A DNA stretch of 44,350 bases, taken from positions 1-44,350 of the forward strand of contig JAGHCW010000066.1 of assembly GCA_021160245.1 (NCBI GenBank). Direction: 5' to 3'. The DNA comes from a bacterium (GTDB taxonomy: Bacteria; B130-G9). This document shows, piece after piece, positions 43,882-44,350 of this stretch. The notes under the pieces are model-generated. The model ran no database searches, was not told the origin of the DNA, and saw only the letters and a list, made by a program, of their open reading frames with translations. How positions within the stretch are numbered: the first letter of the stretch is position 1; every line of letters starts with the position of its first letter. Position numbers and translations under genes: made by a program.

Positions 43882-44245
43882 TACCTGGCTCCTTTCTGGT
43901 CTCTAATAATATGAGAAAAACATGAACATTCTGTTGTGCTTTGCACAATACAACACGCTTCAAGTTCCCTCAACTCCAAGTCGGATACCGCGAAAAATCA
44001 GATTACCTGCGATCGATACTGCGGTCTGCGCCGTCTGAAAGGAGGTTGCCGCATACAGGCATTTACCTCCTGCACTCGTTGATGATTTTGAACTACTCGA
44101 CTGACGCCGCTTTGGTTCGCCGCGGCTTGACGCGGCATCGACCCCATATTGATTGGCGTCCAGGTAGAAATACAGCTGTCTGAAAGGTCAAGAAAGCAAT
44201 CTATAAGATGGTGGCGCCTGGCCACCACCAATGAAAGCGGTGTCG
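43882..44245. other. Non-coding stretch between the flavoprotein gene and intron end
   Basis: No gene is supported. It contains the dyad at 43934-43948, a stepped hairpin GGAGGT...ACCTCC (about 44041-44070), an arm of an inverted repeat (44081-44115) and a strong hairpin TGGTGGC/GCCACCA (44209-44227). The density of structure suggests remains of mobile elements. Confidence 0.5.
43934..43948. promoter_or_regulatory. Inverted repeat upstream of the flavoprotein gene
   Basis: TTGTGC-TTT-GCACAA, a perfect 6-bp dyad with a 3-nt centre, 53 bp upstream of the GTG at 43881. Its size and place suit an operator for a dimeric regulator; a TATTAT lies between it and the gene. Confidence 0.4.
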
Positions 44246-44266
44246 GTCGAGTAGTTCAATCATTAC
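44081..44266. repeat. Imperfect inverted repeat sharing the intron 3' terminus
   Basis: The plus strand at 44081-44115 and the minus strand at 44266-44233 share the 13-mer TGAACTACTCGAC and, around it, about 30 bases with two substitutions and one 2-nt indel. The similarity continues past the predicted intron end into CCGCTTT. Confidence 0.75.
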
Positions 44267-44350
44267 TGATTTTCACCCTCACAGAACCGGACGTGCGGCT
44301 TTCCCGCATCCGGCTCTTCCAAGCAGGTAACCCGGATTTTGTCGAAACCA
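44246..44350 (-). mobile_element. Group II intron 3' end (domains V and VI), partial
   Basis: On the minus strand a 33-nt domain V is present at 44318-44286: GAGCCGGA pairs with TCCGGTTC, with a TGCGG/CCGCA inner stem, a GAAA-containing loop, a two-base CG bulge and the catalytic AGC near its 5' end. A domain VI stem follows (GAGGGT...ACTACTC), with a bulged A seven nucleotides before a putative 3' splice site after CGAC at 44246. The rest of the intron, including any reverse transcriptase, would lie beyond 44350. The class cannot be fixed from this piece; confidence in domain V is high, in the exact splice point moderate. Confidence 0.75.

Noticed and set aside
43998-44231. 77-codon minus-strand frame next to the intron end
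   Set aside because: It crosses two hairpins and the inverted repeat, has no family match and an Arg/Gln-rich random look.

Overview
The window is an ordinary chromosomal stretch of a diderm (Gram-negative-type) bacterium. Evidence: a PpiC lipoprotein with a lipobox, a SurA-like foldase, phosphatidylethanolamine synthesis genes, a Tat translocase, and a giant exported beta-propeller/Ig-like protein. GC looks to be in the low-to-mid 50s. No gene points firmly to a cultured phylum. The mix of an MglA-like GTPase, bactofilin, a giant PQQ/Ig/FN3-type surface protein and many glycan genes suggests an uncultured, possibly deep-branching lineage; that is inference. TTG start codons are frequent and usually have a strong Shine-Dalgarno (SD) site.

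Layout. 1-2.9 kb (minus strand): two unrecognised proteins, an MglA-family GTPase with an altered G3 motif, a bactofilin, and tRNA-Gly(CCC). 3.3-6.2 kb (minus): a restriction-modification unit made of a YhdJ-like methyltransferase, a putative endonuclease and an overlapping alpha/alpha-toroid protein. 6.4-12.7 kb: glycan genes, with a glycosyltransferase and a membrane protein on minus, then a sugar-1-phosphate nucleotidylyltransferase, glmS and a nucleotide-sugar epimerase on plus. 12.7-14.9 kb (minus): a small 2-TM protein, a flippase-like membrane protein and tatC. 15.2-29.9 kb (plus): a 3,623-residue secreted repeat protein and, 17 bp downstream, a zinc-ribbon/adenylate cyclase/AAA/TPR regulator. 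29.9-43.9 kb (minus): two glycosyltransferases, tldE/tldD, asd/pssA/psd, a YdcH-like protein, an S4-domain protein, two PpiC-type foldases, prfB (release factor 2) with a complete programmed +1 frameshift site, a site-2 protease and a CoA-disulfide-reductase-like flavoprotein. At the right edge is the 3' end of a group II intron on minus (domain V and domain VI), cut by the window end, with an inverted partial copy of its terminus nearby.

How the genes fit together. The nucleotidylyltransferase and GlmS would supply UDP-GlcNAc-type precursors. The epimerase, three glycosyltransferases and the flippase-like protein would use such sugars for an envelope glycan. psd-pssA makes phosphatidylethanolamine and is translationally coupled to asd. 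The prfB-PpiC-PpiC-S4 run is tightly overlapped and probably one transcript. The most unusual unit is the giant extracellular protein paired with a cytoplasmic cAMP-forming signalling ATPase. No CRISPR array, phage or complete insertion sequence was seen.
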